The translations under genes were made by a program, and so were the position numbers. The notes beneath the pieces were generated by a model that saw only the letters and a program-made list of their open reading frames with translations, was not told where the DNA came from and did no database searches. This document shows positions 56,769 to 64,000 of a stretch of DNA of 64,000 nucleotides, in pieces. The stretch's first letter is position 1. Each line of letters begins with the position of its first letter. Source of the DNA: Chromatiaceae bacterium (GTDB lineage Bacteria > Pseudomonadota > Gammaproteobacteria > Chromatiales > Chromatiaceae); NCBI GenBank assembly GCA_007693535.1, contig REDK01000093.1, positions 1-64,000 on the forward strand. The letters are read 5' to 3'.

Positions 56769-57293
56769 TCATCGCTTCAGTGCCCGCACCTGGTCCAAGA
56801 TCTCTGGATCATCCCACTCGCGCTCACCGACCGCCTTGTAGACCAAGCGTCCATCCGGACCAACGATGAAGGTGGTCGGTAGCCCGCGCAGCGGCCAACG
56901 CTGGGTGACCTTCGAGTCGGTGTCCATTGGTAACGGGAAGTCCAGTGGCAGTTGTTCCAGAAAGCGCTGGACGTCTTCGAGTTCCTCGCCGACGTTCACC
57001 GCCATCACCATGATGCCCTCGTCGCCCACCTGCTCCCAGGCTCGCTGCAGCGACGGCATCTCGGCCCGACAGGGCGGACACCAGGTGGCCCAGAAGTTCA
57101 GGATCACTGGCTTTCCTCGCAGGGCCTCCAGCCGGTGGCGGGTTCCGTCCGGTCCGGCCAGATCGAAGTCGGGCGCCCACGGCGTTTCCGTCATTGGGGT
57201 CAGCTCCTCGGCAAACGTGCCCAGGCTGCAACCGAGGCCGAACAGGCAAATGGCAGCGAGCGCAACGCGCCGCAACGGGTTCATCAGTGACAT
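56769..57293 (-). CDS. TlpA-like periplasmic thioredoxin
   Basis: 174 residues. N-terminal signal (about 7-29) followed by a thioredoxin-type domain: VILNFWATWCPPCRAEMPSL with C72 and C75, DTDSKVTQRWPLRGLPTTFIV (cis-Pro loop) and VYKAVGEREWDDPEIL. Such TlpA/ResA-type proteins reduce periplasmic disulfides; a link to cytochrome assembly is possible but no ccm gene is near. It is transcribed away from the YihY-type gene. Confidence 0.9.
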   Translation of the reverse strand: MSLMNPLRRVALAAICLFGLGCSLGTFAEELTPMTETPWAPDFDLAGPDGTRHRLEALRGKPVILNFWATWCPPCRAEMPSLQRAWEQVGDEGIMVMAVNVGEELEDVQRFLEQLPLDFPLPMDTDSKVTQRWPLRGLPTTFIVGPDGRLVYKAVGEREWDDPEILDQVRALKR

Positions 57294-57549
57294 CGTCTCG
57301 GGGTCCTATGGGTTGGGTAAAGGCTGAGCGGGAACCCTGGCCGGGGTGCCGTCAAGGACTGCCGATATGCCGCTGGCACCGCACTCGCGCGGACAGCCCA
57401 CTCGCCGCCAGCGGGAAACCACGCGGGCATTCGGCTGGGACCGGCCGGGTCTGGGTTCGGTTCGCCGCCAGCTCGACCCGCGGCGGCTGGTGGCGCCCAT
57501 GTCAGGCGGCACCGGTAAGCGCACGCAAACCATTCGCCAGAGGAACCCG

Positions 57550-58920
57550 ATGACTACCGTCACTGAACTCCAACGCGCACTGTCACGCCTCCTCTGGTCT
57601 CGGGATCCCAGTCGGCTACAGCCTTGGCAGGCGCGCCTGCTGGCGCTGGGCCGGGTGCTGCAGGCGGTTATGCGCGACCTCGTCCGGGGCGACCTGAACG
57701 TCCAGGCAAGCAGCCTGGCCTTTACCACGCTGCTGTCGCTGGTACCCTTGCTGGCGGTGAGCTTTTCGGTACTCAAGGGCTTCGGCGTACACAATCAGAT
57801 CGAGCCCCTGTTGTTGGAGGCCATGGCTCCGCTCGGCAAGTCCGGCAAGGAGATCACCGCGGCGCTGATTACCTTTGTCGATAATACAAATGTGCGCGTC
57901 CTTGGCTCCCTCGGCCTGGGGATGCTGCTGTACTCGGTCATCGCCCTGATCTCCAAGATCGAAGCCACCTTCAATCACATCTGGCATGTCCACAAGCCCC
58001 GCCCCTATTCCCAGCGCTTCAGCCATTATTTGAGCGTGTTGACGGTGGGGCCGCTGCTATTTTTCTCGGCCGTTGGGGCGACCGCCTCGTTGGCCGATAT
58101 CGAGTTCGTACAGCAAATCATCCGCATCGAACCGCTCGGGTTCATGCTGAATACGGCGCGGCGCCTGATCCCCTATCTGCTGATCACCCTCGCCTTCGCA
58201 TTCGCCTATATGTACGTACCCAACACCAGGGTACGCCTGCTACCGGCGCTGACCGGGGCCATGACCGCCGGCCTACTGTGGCAGAGCAGCGGCTTCGTGT
58301 TTGCCAATTTCATCGCCACGTCCACCCAGCATGCGGCGATCTACTCCAGCCTCGCCATCCCGATCCTGTTCATGATCTGGGTGAACATCGGCTGGATGAT
58401 CCTGATCCTGGGGGCCCACATCGCGTTCTACACGCAAGAGCCCGCGTATCAGGCGACTGGCGCCCGCGAGATACGCCTCAGCAACCGCCTGCGCGAGCGC
58501 CTGCTACTAGGCTTGGCCGCCGAGATCGCCACCCGCCACTATAGCGATTCCCCACCCGCCACGGCAGCGGCCCTAGCCGCGACCATCGGCGCCCCACCAG
58601 GGCTGGTGCAAAACCTGTTGAAACAATTGGAGGATGCCGACTGGGTCGTCCGCAGCGCTGGCGAACCATCCCGCTTCGTGCCTGCCCGCAGCCCAGACGA
58701 ACTGTCGGTCGCTGCCCTGCTGGACGCGATCAGGGCCGACACCGAGGCCGACTGGCAGTCGCCGCCACCCCCCTATCACCCGGTCATGCGTGACTTGGAG
58801 GCCCACTTGGAGCAGGCCCGCAACAGCGCCTTAGGAGCATTGACCCTGGCCGATCTGGCCCGGCAAATCACTGCCGCCGACAACCCCACGGCCGAGATGG
58901 CCACCACTCCCGTAGACTAG
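57550..58920 (+). CDS. YihY/virulence factor BrkB-family membrane protein
   Basis: 456 residues. N-terminal six-helix domain (about 30-300) with VQASSLAFTTLLSLVPLLAV (about 56-75), FNHIWHVHKPRPYSQRFSHY (about 139-158), FAYMYVPNTRVRLLPALTGAMTAGLLW (about 219-245) and WVNIGWMILILGAHIAFYTQE (about 277-297), all typical of the YihY family (once called RNase BN). A C-terminal winged-helix-like domain (about 320-440) is an addition seen in some members. AGGA is six bases upstream. Function not settled. Confidence 0.9.
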   Translation: MTTVTELQRALSRLLWSRDPSRLQPWQARLLALGRVLQAVMRDLVRGDLNVQASSLAFTTLLSLVPLLAVSFSVLKGFGVHNQIEPLLLEAMAPLGKSGKEITAALITFVDNTNVRVLGSLGLGMLLYSVIALISKIEATFNHIWHVHKPRPYSQRFSHYLSVLTVGPLLFFSAVGATASLADIEFVQQIIRIEPLGFMLNTARRLIPYLLITLAFAFAYMYVPNTRVRLLPALTGAMTAGLLWQSSGFVFANFIATSTQHAAIYSSLAIPILFMIWVNIGWMILILGAHIAFYTQEPAYQATGAREIRLSNRLRERLLLGLAAEIATRHYSDSPPATAAALAATIGAPPGLVQNLLKQLEDADWVVRSAGEPSRFVPARSPDELSVAALLDAIRADTEADWQSPPPPYHPVMRDLEAHLEQARNSALGALTLADLARQITAADNPTAEMATTPVD

Positions 58921-58942
58921 TTCCGCGGAGGTGCCACCCGCC

Positions 58943-59557
58943 TCACGCCCCCGCGGGCGGCGCCCCAGCCAAAAGCAGGCGCACTGGCTCAAACGAGCGA
59001 CGATGCTCGGGGCAGGGTCCCAGTTGCCGCAGCGCCGCCAAGTGCGCACGGGTCGGATAGCCCTTGTGCCCGGCGAAACCGTAACCGGGAAATACCTCCT
59101 CCAAGCGCTGCATGTGCCGATCGCGGGCCACCTTGGCCAGAATGGAGGCGGCGCTGATGGCGGCGATGCGCCGATCACCACCAACCACGGCCCGGGCCGG
59201 ACCGGGTAACCGCGTCGGCAGCCGGTTCCCATCGACCAGCACGAGGTCTGGCTGCGGGCATAACTGCAGCACAGCTCGGCGCATCGCGAGCAGAGTGGCC
59301 TGCAAGATATTCATCGCATCGATCTCGGCGACACTGGCCCAGGCGATGGCCCAGGCCAGGGCCTGCTGCTCGATCGCCATCACCAGTGCCTCGCGCCGCC
59401 TCGCGGATAGGGTCTTGGAATCGGCCAGGCCGGCCGGAACCACCAGTGGGTCCAGGATCACCGCGGCGGCGCAGACCGGCCCCGCCAGCGGTCCGCGCCC
59501 AGCCTCATCGACACCGGCGACCCACTGAGCCACCGGATCATCAGGCGCGCTGTTCAT
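58943..59557 (-). CDS. rnhB: Ribonuclease HII
   Basis: 204 residues. Cuts RNA in RNA-DNA hybrids. Metal-binding [13 protein letters not shown] with D17 and E18, [24 protein letters not shown] and [15 protein letters not shown] are conserved. GGHKGYPT-like [16 protein letters not shown] lies near the C-terminus. The ATG at 59557 is used; a GTG 15 bases upstream is also in frame. It is last in the lpx block and converges on the YihY gene. Confidence 0.96.
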   Translation of the reverse strand: MNSAPDDPVAQWVAGVDEAGRGPLAGPVCAAAVILDPLVVPAGLADSKTLSARRREALVMAIEQQALAWAIAWASVAEIDAMNILQATLLAMRRAVLQLCPQPDLVLVDGNRLPTRLPGPARAVVGGDRRIAAISAASILAKVARDRHMQRLEEVFPGYGFAGHKGYPTRAHLAALRQLGPCPEHRRSFEPVRLLLAGAPPAGA

Positions 59558-59594
59558 TGCCAGCGAGTCCACCTTGGATCAATGCTGGGTCGGC

Positions 59595-60791
59595 TCACCG
59601 GGGCGCGGCGAGGTCAGCGATGGCACTTGCCGCCCCCGGTCGGGCGCGCGCGGCGATCAGTTCCAGTATCGCCGCGGCACCGGTGCGAGCGGCATCCCGC
59701 CGCAACAGTCGATGGACACGGGCATATTCCGCGCGCACCTCAGCCCGGCGCGGGGCGTCGTCGAGCAGCGCCAGCAGGGCCGGGGCCATCCAGCGGGGAT
59801 CACAACGTCCCTGAATGAACTCCGGGGCCAGTTCTCGCCCCACTAGCAGATTGGCCATGGCCGCATAGGGGACCTTGACCAGCCGTAGGTCTTTCACCAG
59901 CCACCAGGTCAAGGGATGCATGCGGTAGGCCACCAGCATCGGGCGGCCGAGCAACAGGGTCTCCAGCGTGGCCGTGCCCGAGGCGGTCAGGACCAGATCC
60001 GCGGCAGTGATGACGGTGCGACTCTGCCCGCTGACCAGTTGCAGCGGCAGTGCCGGCGCCAGTTGTGCCCGCAAGGCATCGAACCGCCGGGACAGGGCCG
60101 GGCTGACCATCGGGGCAATGAAGCGCAGGGCCTTGCGCTGGCGATGGCAAGCCAGAGCCGTCAGCAGCAGCGGAGCGGCCAGACGTTCCACCTCGCTGCG
60201 GCGACTGCCTGGTAACAAGGCCACCAACGGGCCTGCCGGGGACTGTCCCAGCTGCGCCCGCGCGGCAGCCTGATCCGTCTCCAGCGGGATGGCATCAGCG
60301 AGCGGATGGCCGATATAGCGGACCGGCACCCGCTGCGACTGCAAGAACTCCGCCTCGAACGGGAAGATGCTCAGCATCAGATCCACCGCCCGCCGGATGC
60401 CGCGCACCCGCCCCGCCCGCCAGGCCCAGACCGTGGGACTCACCAGATGGACAGTCACGATACCGGCCGCCCGCAACCGCCGCTCCAGGCCCAGATTGAA
60501 ATCCGGCGCATCGACGCCGATGAACAAGTCCGGGGGTGCGGCCAGAAAATGATGCAGCAGCTCGGCGCGCGCCCGGAGCAAGTCGGGCAAGACCCGCAGC
60601 ACCTCCACCAGCCCCATCACCGACAGCCGCTCCAGCGGCATCAGGGTCTTACAGCCCTCGGCCTGCATCAGCGGACCGGCCACCCCTACGAAGCGGGCGT
60701 CCGGCATCTGTTCACGCAACGCGCGTAACAGGAGTGCCCCCAACTGATCACCGGAGGGCTCATTGGCAACGATGCCGATGGTCAGTCCCAT
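59595..60791 (-). CDS. lpxB: Lipid-A-disaccharide synthase
   Basis: 398 residues. Joins UDP-diacylglucosamine and lipid X. Start MGLTIGIVANEPSGDQLGA (ATG at 60791, with a GTG just before), GVAGPLMQAEGCKTL, FIGVDAPDFNLGLE (about 91-104), VSPTVWAWRAGRV and ASGTATLETLLLGRPMLVAYRM are family signatures. It follows lpxA after nine bases. Confidence 0.96.
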   Translation of the reverse strand: MGLTIGIVANEPSGDQLGALLLRALREQMPDARFVGVAGPLMQAEGCKTLMPLERLSVMGLVEVLRVLPDLLRARAELLHHFLAAPPDLFIGVDAPDFNLGLERRLRAAGIVTVHLVSPTVWAWRAGRVRGIRRAVDLMLSIFPFEAEFLQSQRVPVRYIGHPLADAIPLETDQAAARAQLGQSPAGPLVALLPGSRRSEVERLAAPLLLTALACHRQRKALRFIAPMVSPALSRRFDALRAQLAPALPLQLVSGQSRTVITAADLVLTASGTATLETLLLGRPMLVAYRMHPLTWWLVKDLRLVKVPYAAMANLLVGRELAPEFIQGRCDPRWMAPALLALLDDAPRRAEVRAEYARVHRLLRRDAARTGAAAILELIAARARPGAASAIADLAAPR

Positions 60792-60800
60792 CACCAGACT

Positions 60801-61571
60801 TCAACGCACGATGCTGCGACTGCTGTTGGCAACAAACTCGGCTAGACAGACGAGTTCCGGATGCTGTGCGGCGCTGGTCCGGATGGCAGCGATAGCCGCC
60901 TCCAAGCGCATGCCGGAGAGATACAACAGGCGATAGGCGCGACGGATGGCACTGATCGACTCGGCGCTGAAGCCACGTCGGCGCAGCCCCTCAGCATTGA
61001 TGCCGCGGGGCACTGCCGGATGTCCGTCGATAGTGATATAGGGGGGGACATCCTTGGTGATAGCCGACCCCATTGCACTGAAGCTGTGGGCGCCGATGCG
61101 GCAGAACTGGTGCACGATGGTAAAGCCGCCAAGGATCGCCCAGTCGTCGATTACCACGTGCCCGCCCAGCGAGGCGGCATTGGCCATGATGACATGGTTG
61201 CCCACCACGCAGTCATGGGCGACATGGACATAGGCCATAAACAGGTTGTCGCTACCGATACGGGTCTCACCACGATCCTGCTCCGTGCCACGATGAATCG
61301 TGGCACCCTCGCGGATGACATTGCGATCGCCAATCACCAGGCGGGTCAGCTCGCCCTGATACTTCTTGTCCTGGGGGTCTTCGCCCACCGAGGCAAACTG
61401 ATAGATGCGATTATCGCTGCCGATCTCGGTGGGACCGCGCAGCACGGCGTGGGGGCCGATGCGCGTGCCACGGCCAATGCGGACTGCCTCGCCGATGACT
61501 GCAAATGGGCCGATCTCGACCTGTTCGTCGAGTTGGGCGGACGCCGCAATGACCGCACTCGGGTGGATCAA
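60801..61571 (-). CDS. lpxA: UDP-N-acetylglucosamine acyltransferase
   Basis: 256 residues. First step of lipid A synthesis. Left-handed beta-helix of hexapeptide repeats from residue 4 to about 190. YVHVAHDCVVGNHVIMAN carries the catalytic His (H119), and EGATIHRGTEQDRGETRIG the substrate loop. The C-terminal helical part follows. Start MIHPSAVI. Three bases after fabZ. Confidence 0.97.
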   Translation of the reverse strand: MIHPSAVIAASAQLDEQVEIGPFAVIGEAVRIGRGTRIGPHAVLRGPTEIGSDNRIYQFASVGEDPQDKKYQGELTRLVIGDRNVIREGATIHRGTEQDRGETRIGSDNLFMAYVHVAHDCVVGNHVIMANAASLGGHVVIDDWAILGGFTIVHQFCRIGAHSFSAMGSAITKDVPPYITIDGHPAVPRGINAEGLRRRGFSAESISAIRRAYRLLYLSGMRLEAAIAAIRTSAAQHPELVCLAEFVANSSRSIVR

Positions 61572-61574
61572 GGT

Positions 61575-62009
61575 TCAAAAATCCCGCGCGGTGCACATGA
61601 TGTCGGCGGTGGCGACAATGCGACCATCTACGCGGGCCTCGCCAGCAAATTTCCAGATCCCGCGTTTGACATGCCGCACGGTCACCGCCAGAAACAACTG
61701 ATCACCCGGCTCCACCGGCCGCTTGAAGCGCGCCCGATCGATGCCGACAAAATAGTACAAGGCCTTTTCGCCCACCTCTTCCGGACGCGACTCCATGGCC
61801 AGCAGGCCGGTCGCCTGAGCCATTGCCTCGATAATCAACACGCCGGGCATCACCGGCCGCACGGGAAAGTGTCCGGCAAAATAGGGCTCGTTGAAGGTCA
61901 CATTCTTGAGACCGAGCAGACGAGCGTTGGGCTCAAATTCAAGCACCTTGTCAATCAGCAGAAAGGGATAGCGGTGCGGCAGCAGGCTCAGCACCTTATG
62001 AATATCCAT
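61575..62009 (-). CDS. fabZ: 3-hydroxyacyl-ACP dehydratase FabZ
   Basis: 144 residues from the ATG used. Dehydrates 3-hydroxyacyl-ACP in fatty-acid synthesis. [18 protein letters not shown] and [22 protein letters not shown] carry the active-site H47 and E61. GGAGG lies 14 bases before the ATG and only five before an in-frame TTG (62018), so the TTG may be the real start. Confidence 0.95.
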   Translation of the reverse strand: MDIHKVLSLLPHRYPFLLIDKVLEFEPNARLLGLKNVTFNEPYFAGHFPVRPVMPGVLIIEAMAQATGLLAMESRPEEVGEKALYYFVGIDRARFKRPVEPGDQLFLAVTVRHVKRGIWKFAGEARVDGRIVATADIMCTARDF

Positions 62010-62129
62010 GGTAATCAATGCCACCTCCAGCGAAGCGAGGAGCCGCCACCGCGACCACCAGTGTGCGGATCACCGGTCGGGCCGGGCGGGAGCCAAAACA
62101 TCTGCATCCGGGCGCGCGCCGGCCGACTG

Positions 62130-63182
62130 TCATTCTTCACCCTCGTCATCGCCGCGCGCAACCCGAGCCAGGGTCGCCTCGAGCCGCTGCACGCGCCGGG
62201 TCAAATCATCGAGATGCCGAAACCTGGCGACATTGCGACGCCAGTCGGCATTAGCCATGGCGGGGATGCCGCTACTGTAAACACCGGGGCTGGCAACCGA
62301 GCGCGTGACCATCGCCATGCCGGTAAAATGAACGCCATCCGCAATACGCAGATGCCCGGCCATACCCACCGCCCCGGCAACGCTGCAGTTGCGGCCGATC
62401 TGCGTGGAACCAGAGATACCCGAGCAGGCGGCCATGGCCGTGTTCTCGCCGATCTGTACGTTATGGCCGATCTGAATGAGATTGTCGAGTTTGACCCCGT
62501 TGGCGATCACCGTTTCGCCAATTGCCCCACGATCCACAGCAGTATTGGTGCCAATCTCGACATCATTGCCGATGCGCACCCGCCCAATCTGTGGTATGCG
62601 CACCCAGCGCTCCCCGTCGCGGGCAAAACCGAACCCGTCGCGCCCAATCACCGCCCCTGGATGTAGTAGAACCCGCTCACCGACTAACGACCCGGCACAG
62701 ACGGTGACTGCCGCCACCAGACGACTGCCCGCCCCGATTCGGCTGTCCCGCTGCAGGATACAGCCGGGACCGATCTCCGCCGCAGACCCGATCACCACGC
62801 CGGCCTCGATGACGCACAACGGACCAACTGCTGCACTCGGATCGATCTGCGCATCTGCGTCGATGACCGCGCTCGGATGACAACCCGGGGCGGGGCGGAC
62901 CCGCGGATGGATGATCTCCAAGGCGCGTGCGAAGGTCAGATAGGGATTGGGGCTGACCAGACAGGGACAGGGAGCATCTCCGACATACTCGCTGTCGAGG
63001 ATGACCGCGCCGGCATCAGTCCTGCGCAGTGCCGTCAGATATTTGCGGGAAGCGAATAAGGTCAGGCAACCGGAATCAGCGTCCTCGACTGCGGCAACCC
63101 GCTCGATTAGGACATCGCCGCTGCCGACGAACTCCACGCCCAGCTGAGCAGCCAGGGCGCGGGCGGAGATAGGCGTGGTCAT
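62130..63182 (-). CDS. lpxD: UDP-3-O-(3-hydroxymyristoyl)glucosamine N-acyltransferase
   Basis: 350 residues. Third step of lipid A synthesis. An N-terminal uridine-binding domain (about 1-100), then a beta-helix of hexapeptide repeats (about 105-315; IGRDGFGFARDGERWVRIPQIG, NLIQIGHNVQIGENTAM with the catalytic His) and a C-terminal helix. The ATG at 63182 gives MTTPISARALAAQLGV, as in homologues; an upstream in-frame ATG would overlap ompH. Confidence 0.96.
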   Translation of the reverse strand: MTTPISARALAAQLGVEFVGSGDVLIERVAAVEDADSGCLTLFASRKYLTALRRTDAGAVILDSEYVGDAPCPCLVSPNPYLTFARALEIIHPRVRPAPGCHPSAVIDADAQIDPSAAVGPLCVIEAGVVIGSAAEIGPGCILQRDSRIGAGSRLVAAVTVCAGSLVGERVLLHPGAVIGRDGFGFARDGERWVRIPQIGRVRIGNDVEIGTNTAVDRGAIGETVIANGVKLDNLIQIGHNVQIGENTAMAACSGISGSTQIGRNCSVAGAVGMAGHLRIADGVHFTGMAMVTRSVASPGVYSSGIPAMANADWRRNVARFRHLDDLTRRVQRLEATLARVARGDDEGEE

Positions 63183-63213
63183 CGCAGACGGAGGTTGCTG
63201 CTGCAAACCGGGG

Positions 63214-63729
63214 TCATTGCCGGCCAAACTGCGCTGTCAAACGCTCGATGACCTCGGCCGAGATATCAACGCGCTCGCTGAAATAGACGACCCCCTCACT
63301 GAGGATCAGGTCGATCTCCTTCTCCCTGGCGATCTGCTGCACCACCTCCTCGACTTGCTTGACCAGCTTGGTGCGCAGGTCGGTTTGGCGCAGGGCAAAG
63401 TCTTCCTGGACCTCGGCGCGTTCATAGCGCAAGCGCCGGTTGCGGGCCCGAATATCGTTTTGCAGACGCGTGAGTTCATCCTGGCTCATCAAGGCGCCGT
63501 CACGCTCGAGCCGGTCATTGAGGCGATCGATATCCTCCTGTTGCTGACGCAGCGCCGCCTCCCGTTCGCGGATCTCGGCGCTCAGCATGTTACGGGCCGA
63601 CTCGTACTGCGGCGATTCCTCGACGATGCGAGTCGGATCGATCACTGCGATGCGCAGGTCGGCAGCCGCAGCGGCCATGAACACCTGCGCCGTCAGCAGC
63701 GCGAACAGAAAAGCCGAAGAGGTTCGCAT
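63214..63729 (-). CDS. ompH: Periplasmic chaperone OmpH/Skp family
   Basis: 171 residues. Signal peptide (about 1-23, cleaved after AAAAA), then a jellyfish-like helical chaperone: RIAVIDPTRIVEESPQYESA, a long coiled coil (about 50-125) and the C-terminal EIDLILSEGVVYFSERVDISAEVIERL. Skp holds outer-membrane proteins in the periplasm for BamA. It lies between bamA and lpxD, as is standard. Confidence 0.95.
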   Translation of the reverse strand: MRTSSAFLFALLTAQVFMAAAAADLRIAVIDPTRIVEESPQYESARNMLSAEIREREAALRQQQEDIDRLNDRLERDGALMSQDELTRLQNDIRARNRRLRYERAEVQEDFALRQTDLRTKLVKQVEEVVQQIAREKEIDLILSEGVVYFSERVDISAEVIERLTAQFGRQ

Positions 63730-63738
63730 GATGTCGGA

Positions 63739-64000
63739 TCAGAAGGCCTGGCCGAAGGAAAACTGGAACATCTGCTCGTCATCGCCGTCTTTGGCATTCA
63801 GCGGTTGGGCCACGCTCAGGGTCAGTGCCCCGACCGGAGACAACCAGGCGAACGAGAGGCCAGCCGAATAACGAATCTCGCCGAGGTCCAACCCGGTCGG
63901 CTCCACCAAGCGACTGCTGCCCGTCCACCAGACATTACCGAAATCGAGGAAGGCGCCCAGCCGTACCGTGCGCCAGGCATCGCCAGCGAAGGGCGGCGGA
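63739..64000 (-). CDS. bamA: Outer membrane assembly factor BamA, C-terminal part
   Basis: Only the last 86 residues are in the window; the gene continues off the right edge. Beta-strand sequence LGAFLDFGNVWW, IRYSAGLSFAWLSPVGALTL and SVAQPLNAKDGDDEQMFQFS ends in FGQAF with the terminal Phe of outer-membrane barrels. BamA inserts barrel proteins into the outer membrane. The order with ompH and lpxD supports the call. Confidence 0.95.
   Translation of the reverse strand, partial: PPPFAGDAWRTVRLGAFLDFGNVWWTGSSRLVEPTGLDLGEIRYSAGLSFAWLSPVGALTLSVAQPLNAKDGDDEQMFQFSFGQAF

Noticed and set aside
60861..62666. A 601-residue open frame on the + strand
   Set aside because: It lies antisense to lpxA, fabZ and lpxD, which are certain. 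Long antisense frames are expected in GC-rich genes, and the translation is low-complexity His/Gly/Arg-rich without domains.

Overview
The window looks like chromosomal DNA of a GC-rich gammaproteobacterium that fixes nitrogen, most likely a purple sulfur bacterium of the Chromatiales. This is an inference from the gene content: nifENX with FdxB, system I cytochrome c maturation, a Thivi_2564-type small membrane protein, the RapA, MetZ/PurF/CvpA/DedD/FolC and BamA/LpxD/FabZ/LpxA/LpxB/RnhB neighbourhoods, and the strong G/C bias at third codon positions. I found no rRNA, tRNA or CRISPR array.

Layout. 1-2.3 kb is a graveyard of mobile DNA: a BrnT/BrnA toxin-antitoxin locus whose toxin is frameshifted, an IS21-type end, a 242-bp MITE-like element with perfect 23-bp inverted ends, a decayed IscB (RNA-guided HNH nuclease family) fragment, and a second, truncated brnT copy. 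2.3-10.1 kb is a complete ccmABCDEFGHI operon on the + strand for loading haem onto c-type cytochromes. A Nei-type DNA glycosylase (-) follows. 11.3-14.6 kb is a type VI secretion tip cassette (VgrG, DUF4123 adaptor, DUF4280 PAAR-like protein) without other T6SS genes or an obvious toxin. It converges on two predicted lipoproteins. A small hypothetical and an exported L-isoaspartyl methyltransferase follow.

18.4-24.4 kb (-) is a nitrogen-fixation operon, nifE-nifN-nifX-rseC-DUF269-CCE_0567-fdxB. It is preceded by a convincing sigma-54 promoter and a perfect TGT-N10-ACA NifA site, and short tandem duplications lie in several of its spacers. 25.1-34.2 kb (-) is one giant gene for a 3018-residue cyclic beta-1,2-glucan synthase, with a Crp/Fnr-family regulator just upstream. 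35.6-38.6 kb holds small membrane and envelope proteins (Thivi_2564, a DUF3185-like protein, DUF2333, a coiled-coil protein, an entericidin-like lipoprotein).

38.8-56 kb (-) is housekeeping: an alpha/beta hydrolase, RapA, MetZ, PurF, CvpA, DedD (SPOR), FolC, IhfB, ribosomal protein S1, Cmk, AroA, a small membrane protein, a NAD(P)-binding protein and UbiG. After a frameshifted lipoprotein, a TlpA-like thioredoxin and a YihY-family membrane protein, 58.9-64 kb (-) is the outer-membrane biogenesis block bamA (partial)-ompH-lpxD-fabZ-lpxA-lpxB-rnhB.

Two dispersed non-coding repeats recur: one of about 68 bp at 24.99 and 38.65 kb, and one of about 155-167 bp with a hairpin at 49.2 and 56.1 kb. 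They and the left-end mosaic are the least explained sequence here. I did not see a clearly new multi-gene system. The best leads are the orphan T6SS cassette with its facing lipoproteins, the rseC gene inside the nif operon, and the dispersed repeats.
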